The notes under the pieces are model-generated. The model saw only the letters and a program-made list of their open reading frames with translations, did no database searches and was not told the DNA's origin. A DNA stretch of 34,111 nt from Gnetum montanum (lineage: Eukaryota; Streptophyta; Gnetopsida; Gnetales; Gnetaceae), in NCBI GenBank assembly GCA_015680685.1, contig MNCI01000164.1:13720-47830 (forward strand), written 5' to 3'. A program made the position numbers and the translations under genes. Shown here piece after piece: positions 20,816-32,659 of this stretch. How positions within the stretch are numbered: position 1 is the first letter of the stretch; every line of letters starts with the position of its first letter.

Positions 20816-22080
20816 ATAACCATCCATAATGTTTGTAACTTACCTCACCTTCTCATGATGATTGCAACTACCTTGAGGTTACTATAAAAGGGCTTCAAGG
20901 GTAGGAAGGAAAGGCTCTAGAGGAGGGTCTCACTCTGGGTCTTGGTGGCTAGGGGGAAGAGCATTTGTAAAGAAGCCATTGTGAAAGATTGCTTGTAAGA
21001 TGACTTGTTAAAGACAACATTTCAGCCTCTTTGTCATAGTCCTATGAGTTATGCTTATTTTTTTTATTCTGTTTAAATTGTTTAGCTAGTGGTTTAGATA
21101 GTATCTTGCTTGGCAAGTAATTTTGGGATTTTTAGATTGCTCTTATTGTTCTTGTTGCATGATAGAAAATTTCCATTAAAATTTTGCCATAGAAAAGCTT
21201 GTATTTGAAAGCCTTAAGAGCATTTTAGTAGTGAATTTTATTATTGTGCAATGTATAAGAACCACTATTGAGATTGTTGTAAGAGAGCCTCTGCATGTAG
21301 TCAAGTCGTTAAACGATTGAATAGTGAAGAGGGTTCTAGAAAATCTTTAGTATTTTGATAGGACCAGAATAGCTTCTTTTATCTTTAAAGTGAATCTCCG
21401 TGGTATTTCAATCATAAATTGTCAAGTCTTTTGAAGGTTCTGTTGAATGCAATTGTTGACATCCATTATCTAGCCAAAATAGAGTCTGGTACATGATAGT
21501 TTACGCAGCAATTTTTTTTGGGGAGCATGGTAGGATTGTCTTGAAGAAATTGCTTATTTGAGCCTTGGAAGTTTGAACAATTCGTAGTTATTGAATTTGG
21601 GATAGCTTTATTGCAAATTGTTTACTCGTATCATTTTACCTTGTTTAAACATTTGAGATCTTTACACAAATCTGCTTTCTTTTTCTCTTCTTTCTATTTC
21701 CAATGAATCTTGCTCTATTTCTAGTTTTCTTATGGAACTATCTCTTTCTCTGGCGAAAATTAGAAGTAGATTCATAGAGTTGTGCTCAGATGTTTTTGCA
21801 AAACTTTATTTATTACAAGTAGGTATTATAAGGACCGCATAGACTAGGGAATTGAACAAAATAGGAACTCTCAACAACTCACAGTATTTTGCAAAGTTGG
21901 TTGAATCTCTTTAAGATAAGTCATTTACAATTTTACACACAATCCAACCATTTCATTTTTCACAACAGCACACACACATACTCACATTAACTACTGAGTC
22001 TATTTGGAGGTATCTAGGCCTTGGTGTTGCTAGAGACCAGCAAGCACCTAAATCCTGTTTGAGGACACTCATTGGCGGTC
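20816..22080. other. LTR-like promoter region, otherwise unassigned
   Basis: TATAAAAG at 20883-20890 follows a repeat-rich upstream segment and is followed by a G-rich leader, an arrangement like the U3-R part of an LTR. No TG...CA borders or flanking duplication were found, and no coding similarity was seen to 22080. T- and C-rich tracts lie at 21670-21760. Confidence 0.35.
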
Positions 22081-22104
22081 GCGTCCCAAACGGTCACCAA
22101 CAAC

Positions 22105-22112
22105 TATAAATA
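22105..22112 (+). promoter_or_regulatory. TATA-like sequence upstream of the 3' ORF
   Basis: TATAAATA lies within CAACTATAAATACATGCGAC, downstream of a CpG-bearing patch (GGCGGTCGCGTCCC, AACGGTCACC). It is about 155 bases before a splice-donor-like site, so it is well placed to start an independent transcript for the 3' ORF. Inference from sequence only. Confidence 0.45.
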
Positions 22113-22259
22113 CATGCGACCCCCTTTTGAAATTTTCACATTTGCTTACAAATGCTAAAGGAGTTTTTGCAATTTTTAGAGCCCAGAACCTTCTCAAGCC
22201 CATAAATTTCTAACCATTAATTCAAATCACAATGTTCTTTCACCTTGTAGCTACCAGAG

Positions 22260-22550
22260 GTAAGCTCTTTGTTCTGGGGGTCCTAAATGTACCATTTTTT
22301 ATAGAAAATTTTTCATCATTTTTCTAACTCCCACTAAGGTTTAGCTATGAAATCAACTGTTAGACATTAAGTTAGAAGAGTTAAACCTTTCCAATAATCT
22401 TTGGTGACATTTACAATAAATAATTAATAAAATAATCAATCTGCCATGGTCTAACCTTGGTCAAAGTGTAACTACATAATGAGAAAAGATATTCAAAATT
22501 TTGAAGTTACACATGATATCTACTAATCCATGGATGTGTTATGACTATAG
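22260..22550 (+). other. Candidate 5'UTR intron before the 3' ORF
   Basis: CTACCAGAG/GTAAGCTC at 22259/22260 is a strong donor-like site. GTTATGACTATAG/ATGGCACC at 22550/22551 is acceptor-like and places the exon start exactly on the ATG of the 3' ORF. The interval is 291 bases and AT-rich, a normal plant intron size. Not tested against transcripts. Confidence 0.4.
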
Positions 22551-25390
22551 ATGGCACCAAAGGAAAAACATATGCAAGAAGTAGGACCATCCAAACCAAG
22601 GAAGAAACAACCTAGAACAAGAAGAGACTAAGAACAGCCTTGAGAAGAACCACTTACAACCCATGCCATAGGTCCTGTTAGGGACAAGGCAAAGGTGGAA
22701 TCTATCAAATAGATTCTAGAACCAGTAGTAGCAACAAAACATTCCCATTGAGATGATTCACCATCACAACTAACAAATCTCAAGATGACTTTAATAGAGG
22801 CTTGCCTGAATCAAATTAAGTCAAGAGAGGTCCAAAAATCAATGCTTCAGGAGCTAAACTTTGGCCCTTTCCTAAAACATGCACTGAGAGAAGTACAAGA
22901 CCAACTAAAGACCTCTCCCATGTGTCCAATCATCACTTCCATTGAGGAGTAGTACATAGGAGAAATATTCCTATTTTGGAATAATAGGCAACCTAGAGCC
23001 ATGGTGAAGAACAAGGAATCTTGGTGTTCTACATAGTGTAGGACATTGCTACAATCCTTGGGTTACCCAAAACATGGGCAAACTTAACAAAAATTCCAAT
23101 GTAGGTTGATTCGAGCATCAAAAAAGAATGGATGCAACAGTGTTATGGTGTCAACTGCAAGGAGTATGGCATGCTCACACCAGAAAAGAGGATCTATTAT
23201 AAGATTGCAGCCTCTCACCTCAATCCCACAGTGAGGCCAAGCAAAATCACTACTTTCTCTACCTATGCATGTGCTACTCTGAATGGGAAATTCTTTATCA
23301 ACCTTCTACAACTAATCTATCTTGAGATAGAGAAGCACTTTAAAGAAAATTAATGTGGAAGGAAGGCACTCCCCTTTCCATGCCTCATTAGGAAACTCTG
23401 TTGTAGGGGAGGAATAGTCTGTTACACCAATGATACTGTCAGAACTATTTTGGCCACCAACTAGGTAGAAATGATGAAGGATAAAATGCCTACAACTACA
23501 ATTCAAGAAGAGGAGTAGCAACCACCACCACCACCTACCACTCAGACAACAATGCCAGACATCGTTGCAACTGCCCAATGATTGTGAGAGTATAGAGAAT
23601 AGCTCTTGAGTGAACAAGAGCAAAGAGTAGACATGAGTGGTAGGGACCCATTTGTATATAGACTAGCCATGAGTCACCTTAACGAGGTGGCTCACATAAT
23701 CAGTTTAATGGGTGAGGGTGGACCCATTTTCTCAGCCCAAAGAATGCAACTACCTACAAGGTCAAATTCAAGAGCCAAAGAGGTCATAGTATTTTTCACA
23801 GAACAATAGCCACTCCCAGAAACTTCTAGGATCATTACGACCTACTTGGTGTGATTAGAGGAGGGTGAAGGGGCAACTGTTTTGGTGATTAGAGGAGGTA
23901 GGAAATAATAGTATAAGTGGTCACTAACAAGATTGCCAAAACACTCAACATACCTATGACATTTGCACCAAACATCACTACACTTAAAGATGTGTAGACA
24001 TCTGTAGGAACTATAAGTGGTGGAATAAGCATAGCATAGCATGAAGAGTCGTTAGACCAACTGGTGGGAACCGGGCAACTACTTCTAGATGTCTTTAACC
24101 TTCTGAACAACATCGCTATGATCCTGTTAGAGCTGTTAGAGGCAAGGGGCAAAAACATCATATTAGAGAAGCAACTCAAAATAGCCAAAGAGCAGAATGA
24201 ATGCTTGGCTACGAAGGTTTCCAAACTAAGAGTCCAACTTGCCAACCCTATGTTTCTCAACCTAGCACTCATAAGAGATAAAGCTATGCAACAACTTTAG
24301 TCTAGGCTGAAAGGGGTTGAGAATACAATGGAGATGATGGTGTTCAATAGGTCCTTGATGAAAGCCATGTAGCATAAGATTTAGAAGGCCTTATATCGGA
24401 CCCGTCAGGAGAATGTGCAATTGACCATAGAAATCATCACCTGCGAAATGTTGATATGCATAAGCAATAACTGGAATATTTCATCAATCAATAGTAGGAG
24501 AAACTAGCTAGAGAAAACACCAAATTGAGAAGAATGGTAGTAGAGAACAAGAATCTCTCCATGGAGGAGCTGCGTGCCCTTCGCCAAAAAACTACAATTG
24601 CAGTGATGGGCTAGAAATCTAAAGCTCTTAAGTTTGAGAAAGTCAACGATCATTATAGAGAGTAGGTCAACCTACAAAAGGAAATAAACAAAAAACATAT
24701 CCAATTAGTGAAGGCAAATGTAAATGAAGCCCTCTAACAACTCCAACAAGGTAGAGAAGTTTGGCAACCCCTCGTTGATGGGATCAATGCCCACAACAAA
24801 GCGAAAATCTGCACAAAGGAGTTGCAGATCGAGGAGATGACAAAGTACATGGAGCTGGCCAATCTTCATTATGCAAATCTAGCCATGTTGACTAATGGAC
24901 ATCCATCGTCAAAGTTGGAGAAGTAGGTGGCCAACTTGTACTTGTTGTACAAGGTCGAGTTCAAGAATCACAAGAACACCAAGGACAATCTTGTAATGGC
25001 TAATGCTAAACTTGAAGTTCTTAAGGCATGTTTCGCAAATCAAAGATCAACTATCGAGAACTTGGCCAAAAAGGTGAATGACTACCAAGAGCTACAAAAT
25101 GCAATAAGGGCATTTGAAATTGAATGCAAACAATTCACTACCTAGTTTGTCAATGCAAAGGAGATGTTCCCAATCATGCCTTCTCTATGGGATATCCCCA
25201 TTCTAGCCCACATTGGTGATACTATGTGGACTATGCATGATCCCTGGAGTAAGGAGGAGTAGATGAAGGCATTGCTTAATGCCTTTTTCCTTCCACCAGA
25301 GGTTGCAATCATAGTGGGATAGCCACAATTGTTTCAACCACCGCACATGCTCGAAGCTAATGAAGGTCCTTTAGAGCCTCAAGAGCCACA
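22551..25390 (+). pseudogene. Athila-type 3' ORF (env position), degenerate
   Basis: From an ATG at 22551 (MAPKEKHMQEVGPSKPRKKQ, a basic N terminus) a plus-strand coding region can be followed with stops and frameshifts to about 25390. The middle (23132-23460) reads YYKIAASHLNPTVRPSKITT, ACATLNGKFFINLLQLIYLE and RKALPFPCLIRKLCCRGGI. That resembles the putative plant transposon protein domain found in 3' ORFs of Athila-like elements (from memory, not searched). The C-terminal half (24064-25145) is rich in Leu, Glu and Lys and is likely coiled coil (LEKQLKIAKEQNECLATKV; KLEVLKACFANQRSTIENLA). I see no clear signal peptide or transmembrane segment, so an envelope role is not supported. It ends about 260 bases before the 3' LTR. 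Confidence 0.65.
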
Positions 25391-25640
25391 CCATTGCTTG
25401 GAACTATCTTATCTTCATCACAGTCTTTACATTGTCAAAGGATGTGTTCTCTAAATTTTTGAAATCATGTCTTGGTATTCAATTTTGTATCATGAACACC
25501 ATAATTGTTTGTAATTTGTCAATTCCTACACTTGGGCACTTATCTTTGTCAAGTCAGTCTATTTTGTTTTAGTAAGAGTTAGTCAATAATCCCATACCTT
25601 TCCAATTTTATAAAAGAACTCAAGGACAAGTTTTCATTTA

Positions 25641-25652
25641 GTCATGGGGGTA
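25641..25652 (+). promoter_or_regulatory. Polypurine-tract-like sequence
   Basis: GTCATGGGGGTA sits directly before the 3' LTR start. The G run is the only purine-rich candidate at the position needed to prime plus-strand DNA synthesis, though it is shorter and less pure than usual. Confidence 0.55.
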
Positions 25653-26549
25653 TGATAAACATCAAAGAATCATGTCAATGAGCCCCTATTAATGTGGCCT
25701 TGTCGACAAGCCCCCGTTGATGAGGCCTCATTTATATGGTGTGCCTCGTCGATGCAGCCCTAGGGCAAAAACTTTAAATATAAGCTTACCATCCACATTT
25801 AGGATAGAATTCCTATCATTGTAGTAGAGCTCTTGTAGTTTGTTTATTTTAGAGTTAAAATATTTCTCTAAGTGCCCATAGTAGAAGTCAGAAAGTATAC
25901 AGATATTTATTCAAGCATTGTTGTACCTAAACACACCAGTGTGAATGGCAATAAAGATGAGCTTCTTGATCAAACATTGCAACACTTGGATTCAATTAAT
26001 GATTTATATATGCGTTCATTATTTTCATTAACTAAGCTAAATTAGGCTTTGAGTGATTGATCCATTAATTAAGCTAAATAGATTAAGCACATAAGTATGA
26101 CCACTTTAAGCATAAACACATATATGCTTGGTAACCCCAACAACGTTATTTCTTGGTCCACCTAGTAGCATAGCACTTGGTAATCCCAACAATGAGTACA
26201 TGGGTTTAGGATGTGTACAGCAAGTGGGACCAAATGCCTATGTTAAGACTAGTTAGACATTAGTTAATTAATTAGATCTCAATAGTATTAAATCATCTTA
26301 TCTTTATATTTCAGCACCACAAACCCTAAAAACATAAAACCATCAAAATCATATACCTTGATTACACTTAACCATACCATGTACATCACAAGTGTAATTG
26401 GGAAGACAACGAATGACCTTAAGGCAAGGTTCACTACCTAGACGACTAGTGTACTTGAGAACATAGAGTCCTTGGAATTCGACTAAATCGCAAGTAAATG
26501 CTTCGTGATTCATATGGTTGAGTGTAGGAGTACCTTCGCCGCTTCATCA
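25653..26549 (+). repeat. 3' LTR of the Athila-like element
   Basis: 897 bp, starting TGATAAACATC and ending CGCTTCATCA, aligned with the 5' LTR throughout (for example GTTTATTTTAGAGTTAAAAT and AAGCATTGTTGTACCTAAAC). It lacks about 45 bp of U3 present in the 5' copy and has an extra GGTAATCCCAACAATGAG-type repeat near 26180-26197. The TATA equivalent is mutated. By eye, about 86% identity to the 5' LTR over a clean 205-base stretch. Confidence 0.93.
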
Positions 26550-26554
26550 AATAG
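26550..26554. repeat. Target-site duplication, right copy (AATAG)
   Basis: Perfect match to 9204-9208. The pre-insertion sequence can be read by joining 9208 to 26555 (TAGTACTAATAG / TATATTTGCAG). Confidence 0.92.
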
Positions 26555-29500
26555 TATATTTGCAGTATGGGTCCCATCTTCAAGTCTTATTCTAGGAAGG
26601 TACAAGATGAATTTCCTCTACTATAAATCTATTTTAACCCTTCTTGTATGTGTTGCATGTAGATTTAGTATGAAGCTTTAAAGATGGAAAAGGAGGATCT
26701 AGATAAATAATGATGTAGATTATTTCTTATTATATTTTATCTTATGTTTTGTTTCATTCAATAGATTTATTTTTTTCTCAAAAAATATGAAAATTTCATT
26801 AAACTCTACTGTTATGTTATAATGACACCCAAGTGAATTTAAATAGGTTGATGTGGATTTTCATGTGGTTTCTAAGTTATTAAGTTTCAAGGATGATTTA
26901 TATGCTTACATGACCTTTTATGTGTTAAATTTGCTTAAGGATTTATCAAGTGGTTGAGTTTTATTTATCATGATCCATGGATGGTTAATTTTAGTCAATT
27001 TTCTAAGTATACTTTTTCGAGTGTGATAAACTATCTCATCTATTAATCAATCTACATAACCATCTTTTAGATTATTTGATAATAATACAACCATGAAGTA
27101 AACATTAGTGAGTACTAGGCAAGCTTCATTAATTGGAATCTAATAAACAAGGACTTGTAAAGATATCTTCAAATTTCATAAGATCACAATGACATATACA
27201 CACCTATATAACATGCTACTTAAGAAGGAACACATAACCCCTAAAGAAATTTCAAAATAAACTTGTGTCTAATTTAGGTGATTATGAAGCATCACCAAGG
27301 ATTGTACATAGCAAACGTAATATGATTTGTTGATTCTTAAGTGGTATAATCCAAATAAGTTTTCCTATTATCATGAGACCACTATGAATGAAAATGATAA
27401 CTATAATGTATTCAAGAATGACATATAACCTCTTGTGAAAAATAGTGATATCATCTTTAATACATTAGGTCAACCAAGTAATGAGGAGATGCAAATATTA
27501 CTAAATAATTTGAATGCTAATGCCAAAAGAATATTTTCATTTCACCTCAGACTAATAGATAATTCTCTAAGATCTTCATTATAATTCTCTAAGAGCTTCT
27601 TTTATCATCCACTTAGGTTCCCCTTAAACTAATTAACATGTTACACCATTGCTAATTTCCTTCCATAGTAGATCTAAAAGATAATTTTTCATTAATCTTC
27701 TTTCTAATGGTTACTCCCATGCTTTTAATTCCTAAAATGTCTAGAAAGGTAGTGTGCTCAAAGCCTCATTCATAATTAACTTGGTGTAGTACTATGATAC
27801 TTCCTCTACACACCAAAATTCATGAGTCCTTAACCCATCATCTTTACCAAAGTACAACTTGCTTCTTGTAATTATTGTCCATGCTAATTTAGAAATCCCT
27901 ATCATTTCCAATGTATATTTTCTTGATAAGGGTGTCCTAGGATCTTAATCCATTATCCAAGTCCAAACATTCATAAAAGATCAAAATGAGACTTTTTCTA
28001 GAAATTCTTGTTCTTTTAACATATTAAATTTATGGATCTAGGTTTTGAAAAACTTGATATAGTAGAATTCATTAATAAATGCTCCATGTGTTTGCAAGCT
28101 AAAAAGATCATTGTTAAGATGCAATTAGCATAAATGGTATATTTGTTTATGTTTCATTTTCTCTAATGGTAATCTTTGTCTTATTTGATGTTACATGACT
28201 TGAGTTCATGTTTTACATCTATTAGTTTTTATTTATCATACTATCTTTTTTTATTTAATTTTTAAGTATTAATTTTATTTAGTACCCCTTGTGCATTTTC
28301 TAACACTCTTTTATCCTTAATTACATTGTTATTATGCTTGGAAAAAGTTAAAATAATAATAACAGTAAAAAATAAGAAAATTTATCTAATAGATAAATCA
28401 AAACTAAATGATGAAAAGCAAAACAAAAATATTTCCATTTTCTCATAAATTTGACTTTCCAATATTGTCTAGTTTTACATAGTCTAAAATTGCCTTTATA
28501 AGGTAACATGACAGAAATGGATCAAAATTGAGTAAATGTTTTGGGGCAATCCTTTTTCTCTACTCCTACCACATCACTTACTCCCTTACGTGATTTTAGG
28601 ATCCTTGCCACCTGATGTTCCTTGTTATACAATGACTGCAAACGTCTAGATCATAATGGCATTAGTCATGCATTAAAAAAATGTTGAAACAAGACATGTA
28701 AATAGAGGCATATCATACACATATACTAATGATAGGCCAATGCATATCCTTTTTATTTACCTTATCCATAAACTCAGATTCTTTGAATTATTTATTTGCT
28801 TCTATCTAGACTTTTTATTTCTTTGCTTTAGCAAGCTTGAATTTATCTACTAAACACCTTTCAATTTGTTCAAAAATTAAAAGGATGAGGTCTAAATTTC
28901 TCAGGTTAATGCTAGGAATTTCTAGAATCACAAAGGTTTTTCCTTCTTTCTAGGTGAAATAGGCTCACCTATCATTTCTTGCTACACTTTGATAGAGTCC
29001 TAACAAATCTTGTATGTCTTCTTAGCTCTATCTTTCGAATGAATAAGTTTTTAAAATTTTTTTTTCTTATTTTAACTCATGCTATGATTTGCAGTGCTTT
29101 TTACCTTCATTTTTATAATTCATTTTGCCTTGATAATTTTTGGCACCCTAATGTTTCCATACATCACAAGTATTTTTAGTTTCTTGTTAACTCTTTTCAT
29201 AGCTGTTAATATCCATTTCTATTACAAATGAATTATGCTTAAGTCTATACTTATATGTAACATCTCCATATTTATAACAAAGGATCTTTGCTTTATTAAA
29301 TATTATTTCTACTTATCTTTGAAGCATAAGGTTGTATTTTAATTGTAACATGTCTACATTATGAGGTATTCTAGTGTACACTTATACAACTTCTTTTTAC
29401 AATTATTGAGATTCGAACCTTTAACTTCTTGTTTACATGTGATACATTGGTACTTTATATTAATCTTTCATTAATTCTTTTATTATTTTCACTCTTGGAT

Positions 29501-30890
29501 TATTATTTTGTTATGATACTAACCCTTGCTAGTTTTCAATGGACAAGTTGCAAGGATGATGATGGCCCATTTTTGGTATTTTATTTATATTTATATTTTT
29601 TATTTTATGGTTTTTTAAATAAATTAAAGATATAGTAATGAGACATCTTAAATATTTGGGATTTATTCTAGTAATTCTTTTACATTGTCTCAGACTTCAT
29701 TCTTTGGCATGCTCACTTATTCTAATATTTTCTTGGTGACTTGAACTTTTTGATGGACTATTGAACACTTTTGGTAGATACATGTTATTTGACTTTCAAA
29801 AAAAAAAAATTAAAAATCCTCCTTTATTATTTTGAAGAAAAAATTCCTCATAAATGAACTTATTCAAAGAAATCAAAGAAATCCACTTTTGTCCTTGATT
29901 ATATGCTACAAAAAATTATGTTTGGCTGAACATAATTCCCTTCATTTGTTGGAAATGCTTTTTTAATAGAAGCTTAAAATGGTGAACTTCCAGCCATTAC
30001 ATACAAAGAGAAGGATAGAAGGTTATGGGACAAGACTTTAACATCTTTGTTTTTAGAGGTTTGACTTAACAAGAAAGGAAAGCCCAACGTTGTCAGCAAC
30101 AATTTATTTTCTATAGTCATTCAAAATTATTCCAATAAGCACCAAAGTTCAATGTTGTGAGTTTTGGTAAAAATGATAAAGAATACATCAAAATCTAACA
30201 AATTGAAAGGTAAAACAAAACTGAATAATCCATTGTCGGTTCACTAGGCCAAAACATTTCCATTAGTTGATAGAAGCAAACACATCCAAACTCTAAGATT
30301 AGGGCATAGAGTTTAATGTGCAAATATATGCAATACCTAGTAAGGCATTAGGCAAAGCATCTGTTAGAGTCCAAATTGATTAATAACAATGGAAGCTATG
30401 CAAGTGAAAACATTATGGAGATGAACAACATTCAATAATCCAACAAACAAAATTGAATCACACAAAGGGAACATTAGAAGCCAAATAGTATTCCACCAAA
30501 AGAGAATCAAAACTTTAATGAAACAGATAAGAGAAATGCACTAAAGAAGGGAAAGTACAAGTTGATAGAGACCAACAATGTGAAATTGCACTAAGATTAA
30601 TTGTCATTAAATTTAACCACAACGAACAACAAAGTTAACTAACAAAATCACGATACACTGAATTGGATTGCAACAAAATAAAGCATTCCAATAATAGTCT
30701 AAAAATATATATATAGATCAATGGAGGAACTTAATTTACCATATCCATCAATATGGCTCTAAGATGTAGCTTGTGGATTCATTTCTATGTTGCAATAAGT
30801 AAACTAGAAAGCTCTATCGAAGGCAAGATGAGAAATAGTGACGATGATGGAAAATTAAAAATGCTTGTCCTACACTCAATATCTTCCTGC
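26555..30890. other. AT-rich intergenic sequence, mostly unassigned
   Basis: No convincing gene. A plus-strand reading near 27370-27550 is protein-like (NEEMQILLNNLNANAKRIFS) but unrecognised. At 28033-28132 a frame reads DIVEFINKCSMCLQAKKIIV, which weakly resembles the C-x2-C end of a gypsy integrase zinc finger. A run of A at about 29799-29810 could be an old plus-strand poly(A) tail; nothing recognisable precedes it. A short AT run (ATATATATATAG) lies near 30706-30717. Confidence 0.45.
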
Positions 30891-31990
30891 TTTTTTTTTT
30901 TGGTTGGGGGTGGGGTGGGGGCTAGGGTGTTAAACCATAAAACCAAAGCCTTAATAGAGCCCAAAGTTATAGAGTGACCTCCTTGTCACTTGCAACCAAA
31001 CAAAAGCTTATTGCACCTCATAGGACAAAAGCCAAAAAAACCAAAACAAGCTACCTAGAAAACACTCCTTAAGAGAACTTAATATTATTGTCAAAGCCTA
31101 GTTCTTGACATTGAAGTTGAATAATGCTAGTGTTTTGATACCAACCATCCAAATGAAATTTCCAAATGAAGAAAATAATCTCAAAAAGGAGAATCTTTCA
31201 AGCCTTTCGAAGGTGCCACTTAACATAGTCACCATTGAAGATACATAAAGGGAAACCAAAAGACTGATTAGGAATACAAATCTAAAGAGATTGACACCAC
31301 TTCCAAATTTTTCAAGAAAAAGAGTATTCCCAATAAACATGCACAAAAGAGTGTTCGACTTGACAAATGGTGCATTTAGGGTAATCAACTCCTAAGAAGT
31401 GAAGCCCATGTCCAATGGGAAGACCTTGATGAATCAAGGACCAAAAGAAGAAACGATGCTTAGGTTAGGTTTTGGAAATCTAGACACGATGAAAAATAGC
31501 TTACCAATGGTATTCATGAAGTTGCACATTCCATCTTCTATTGAAAGTCAAAAATTGAAATTCTTGCAAATGAAACCAAGTTTTGGCTTTAGAAAGATGA
31601 AGGGAATGCAAAGGGGAACCATTAGGCCAAAACTAGTTATCATACCAAGTAGTATCATTGTGCAACTTAGGAACTCTAAAGTTGGAGAGAACATGCTTAA
31701 TGTGCTGATAAATAGGAGTATCTTGTTATTGAAACCCCATTTAACTCTAGCGTATTGCTAAGAGAGGGCAATAAAATCATTTCTAATAGAAAATAGTTGG
31801 CCAAGATGATGGAGATTGTGATTAACAAAATGACTGGCTTAGTGAAAAAATTCTTCATATAAATAGCGTAGATTCTTTTTGAAAGTAGGTAACCATAAAA
31901 TGGATGCATCGACAAAAAGTTCAAGCTTCACTAGGTAGTTTCCATTGCAAAAAACCTTTAATTGGACATCAACCACGCTAAACTTACTTG
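30891..31990 (-). mobile_element. 5'-truncated LINE remnant (3' end of ORF2, minus strand)
   Basis: On the minus strand, the region ending near 31090 reads like the C terminus of a plant L1-type ORF2: VPKLHNDTTWYDN, then LSKAKTWFHLQEFQFLTFNR, KHRFFFWSLIHQGLPIGHGL, and a zinc-ribbon-like CTICQVEHSFVHVYWEYS followed by KIWKW. That corresponds to the zf-RVT domain after reverse transcriptase (C-x2-C ... H ... C/Y ... +W). Several stops and a missing last Cys show decay. On the minus strand a pure run of 11 A (30891-30901 on the plus strand as T) follows about 190 bases of 3'UTR, as expected for a LINE poly(A) tail. The catalytic RT core is absent, so the copy is 5'-truncated. The left/right target duplication was not found. 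Confidence 0.72.
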
Positions 31991-32589
31991 AAAAGGAACA
32001 AGAGTGAATTCTATAGATTAGAAATCATTGAATCTACGAATGATATTGATTTAATTTGTATAATTTGGTAGATTTCTTTTTACTATATAATATTGGATTC
32101 CGCAAATCATTCAATCTATGGATAATATTGATTTGAGAATGTATGAAATCTAGACATGTTCACAATACAATGCAATCAAACTGGTAAAACATCGAATCCT
32201 TAGGTTTCATGTACAAGGTTAGCGCCTATCATACCTTATTTCTTGCATTAAATTAAGGCAGTCATCATAGGCTCATTTTATGAGAAAAAACATTTTTAGG
32301 TAGACATGGAGTAATTTTAATTAATCAAATTCACTAACTCAGCAAATTTTGATTTAATGCTACTTTTATTATGGTTGAGAGGCCAACTTGTCTCGTAGGA
32401 TAGGGGGGAGGGGGGAGTGCATTTATCGCCCTCCACATCATGCACCATGTGAGATCCCATGAAATGGGAAAAAACATGAATCGAAGAGCCATACCTTTTT
32501 GTATTCCCATTGCATAGAATGTTAACCAAAAAGCCATAGATTTTCATATTCCCGCTGCACACATAAAAAGGTCAAATGCAACCAAATGT
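31991..32589. other. Unassigned spacer with a short 82-bp tandem word
   Basis: AATCATTGAATCTACGAATG at 32023 recurs as AATCATTCAATCTATGGATA at 32105, each followed by ATATTGATTT. A G-rich tract (GGGGGGAGGGGGG-like) is at about 32403-32416. Minus-strand open frames at 32317-32562 show no recognised similarity. Confidence 0.45.
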
Positions 32590-32645
32590 AGAATGGGAAT
32601 GGGAATGGGAATGGGAATGGGAATGAGAATTCCATTTCCATTCTA
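32590..32645. repeat. (GGGAAT)n microsatellite with inverted flank
   Basis: AGAAT is followed by five tandem GGGAAT-type units (about 32593-32622), then GAGAATTCC. The left AGAATGGGAATGG and right CCATTTCCATTCT are near-complementary, so the tract can fold into a hairpin. It directly precedes the protease pseudogene. Confidence 0.8.
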
Positions 32646-32659
32646 TCTTCGTCTTCTTC

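Larger units (their letters stand above)
9209..26549 (+). mobile_element. Full-length 17.3-kb Athila-like Ty3/gypsy element, inactive
   Basis: Two direct LTRs, a perfect 5-bp target duplication, a PBS and a purine-rich tract delimit the element. Between them lie gag, protease, RT (FMDD box), RNase H, integrase, then a long gap and a 3' ORF, all plus strand. The RT-RNase H wording (FLDGYNGYNQ, CNAPTTFQ, AQLNYTTMEKEL, DHLSRL), the tRNA-Asp-like PBS and the 3' ORF point to the Athila lineage. At 17341 bp it is longer than typical Athila copies (roughly 10-12 kb), because of an insertion in gag and extra sequence between integrase and the 3' ORF. All ORFs have stops or frameshifts. A by-eye count over about 205 aligned LTR bases gives roughly 14% difference, so insertion is old. 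Confidence 0.93.

Noticed and set aside
22551-25390. Envelope glycoprotein call for the 3' ORF
   Set aside because: Position fits an env-like ORF, but no signal peptide or transmembrane segment is visible; a coiled-coil plant-transposon protein is better supported.
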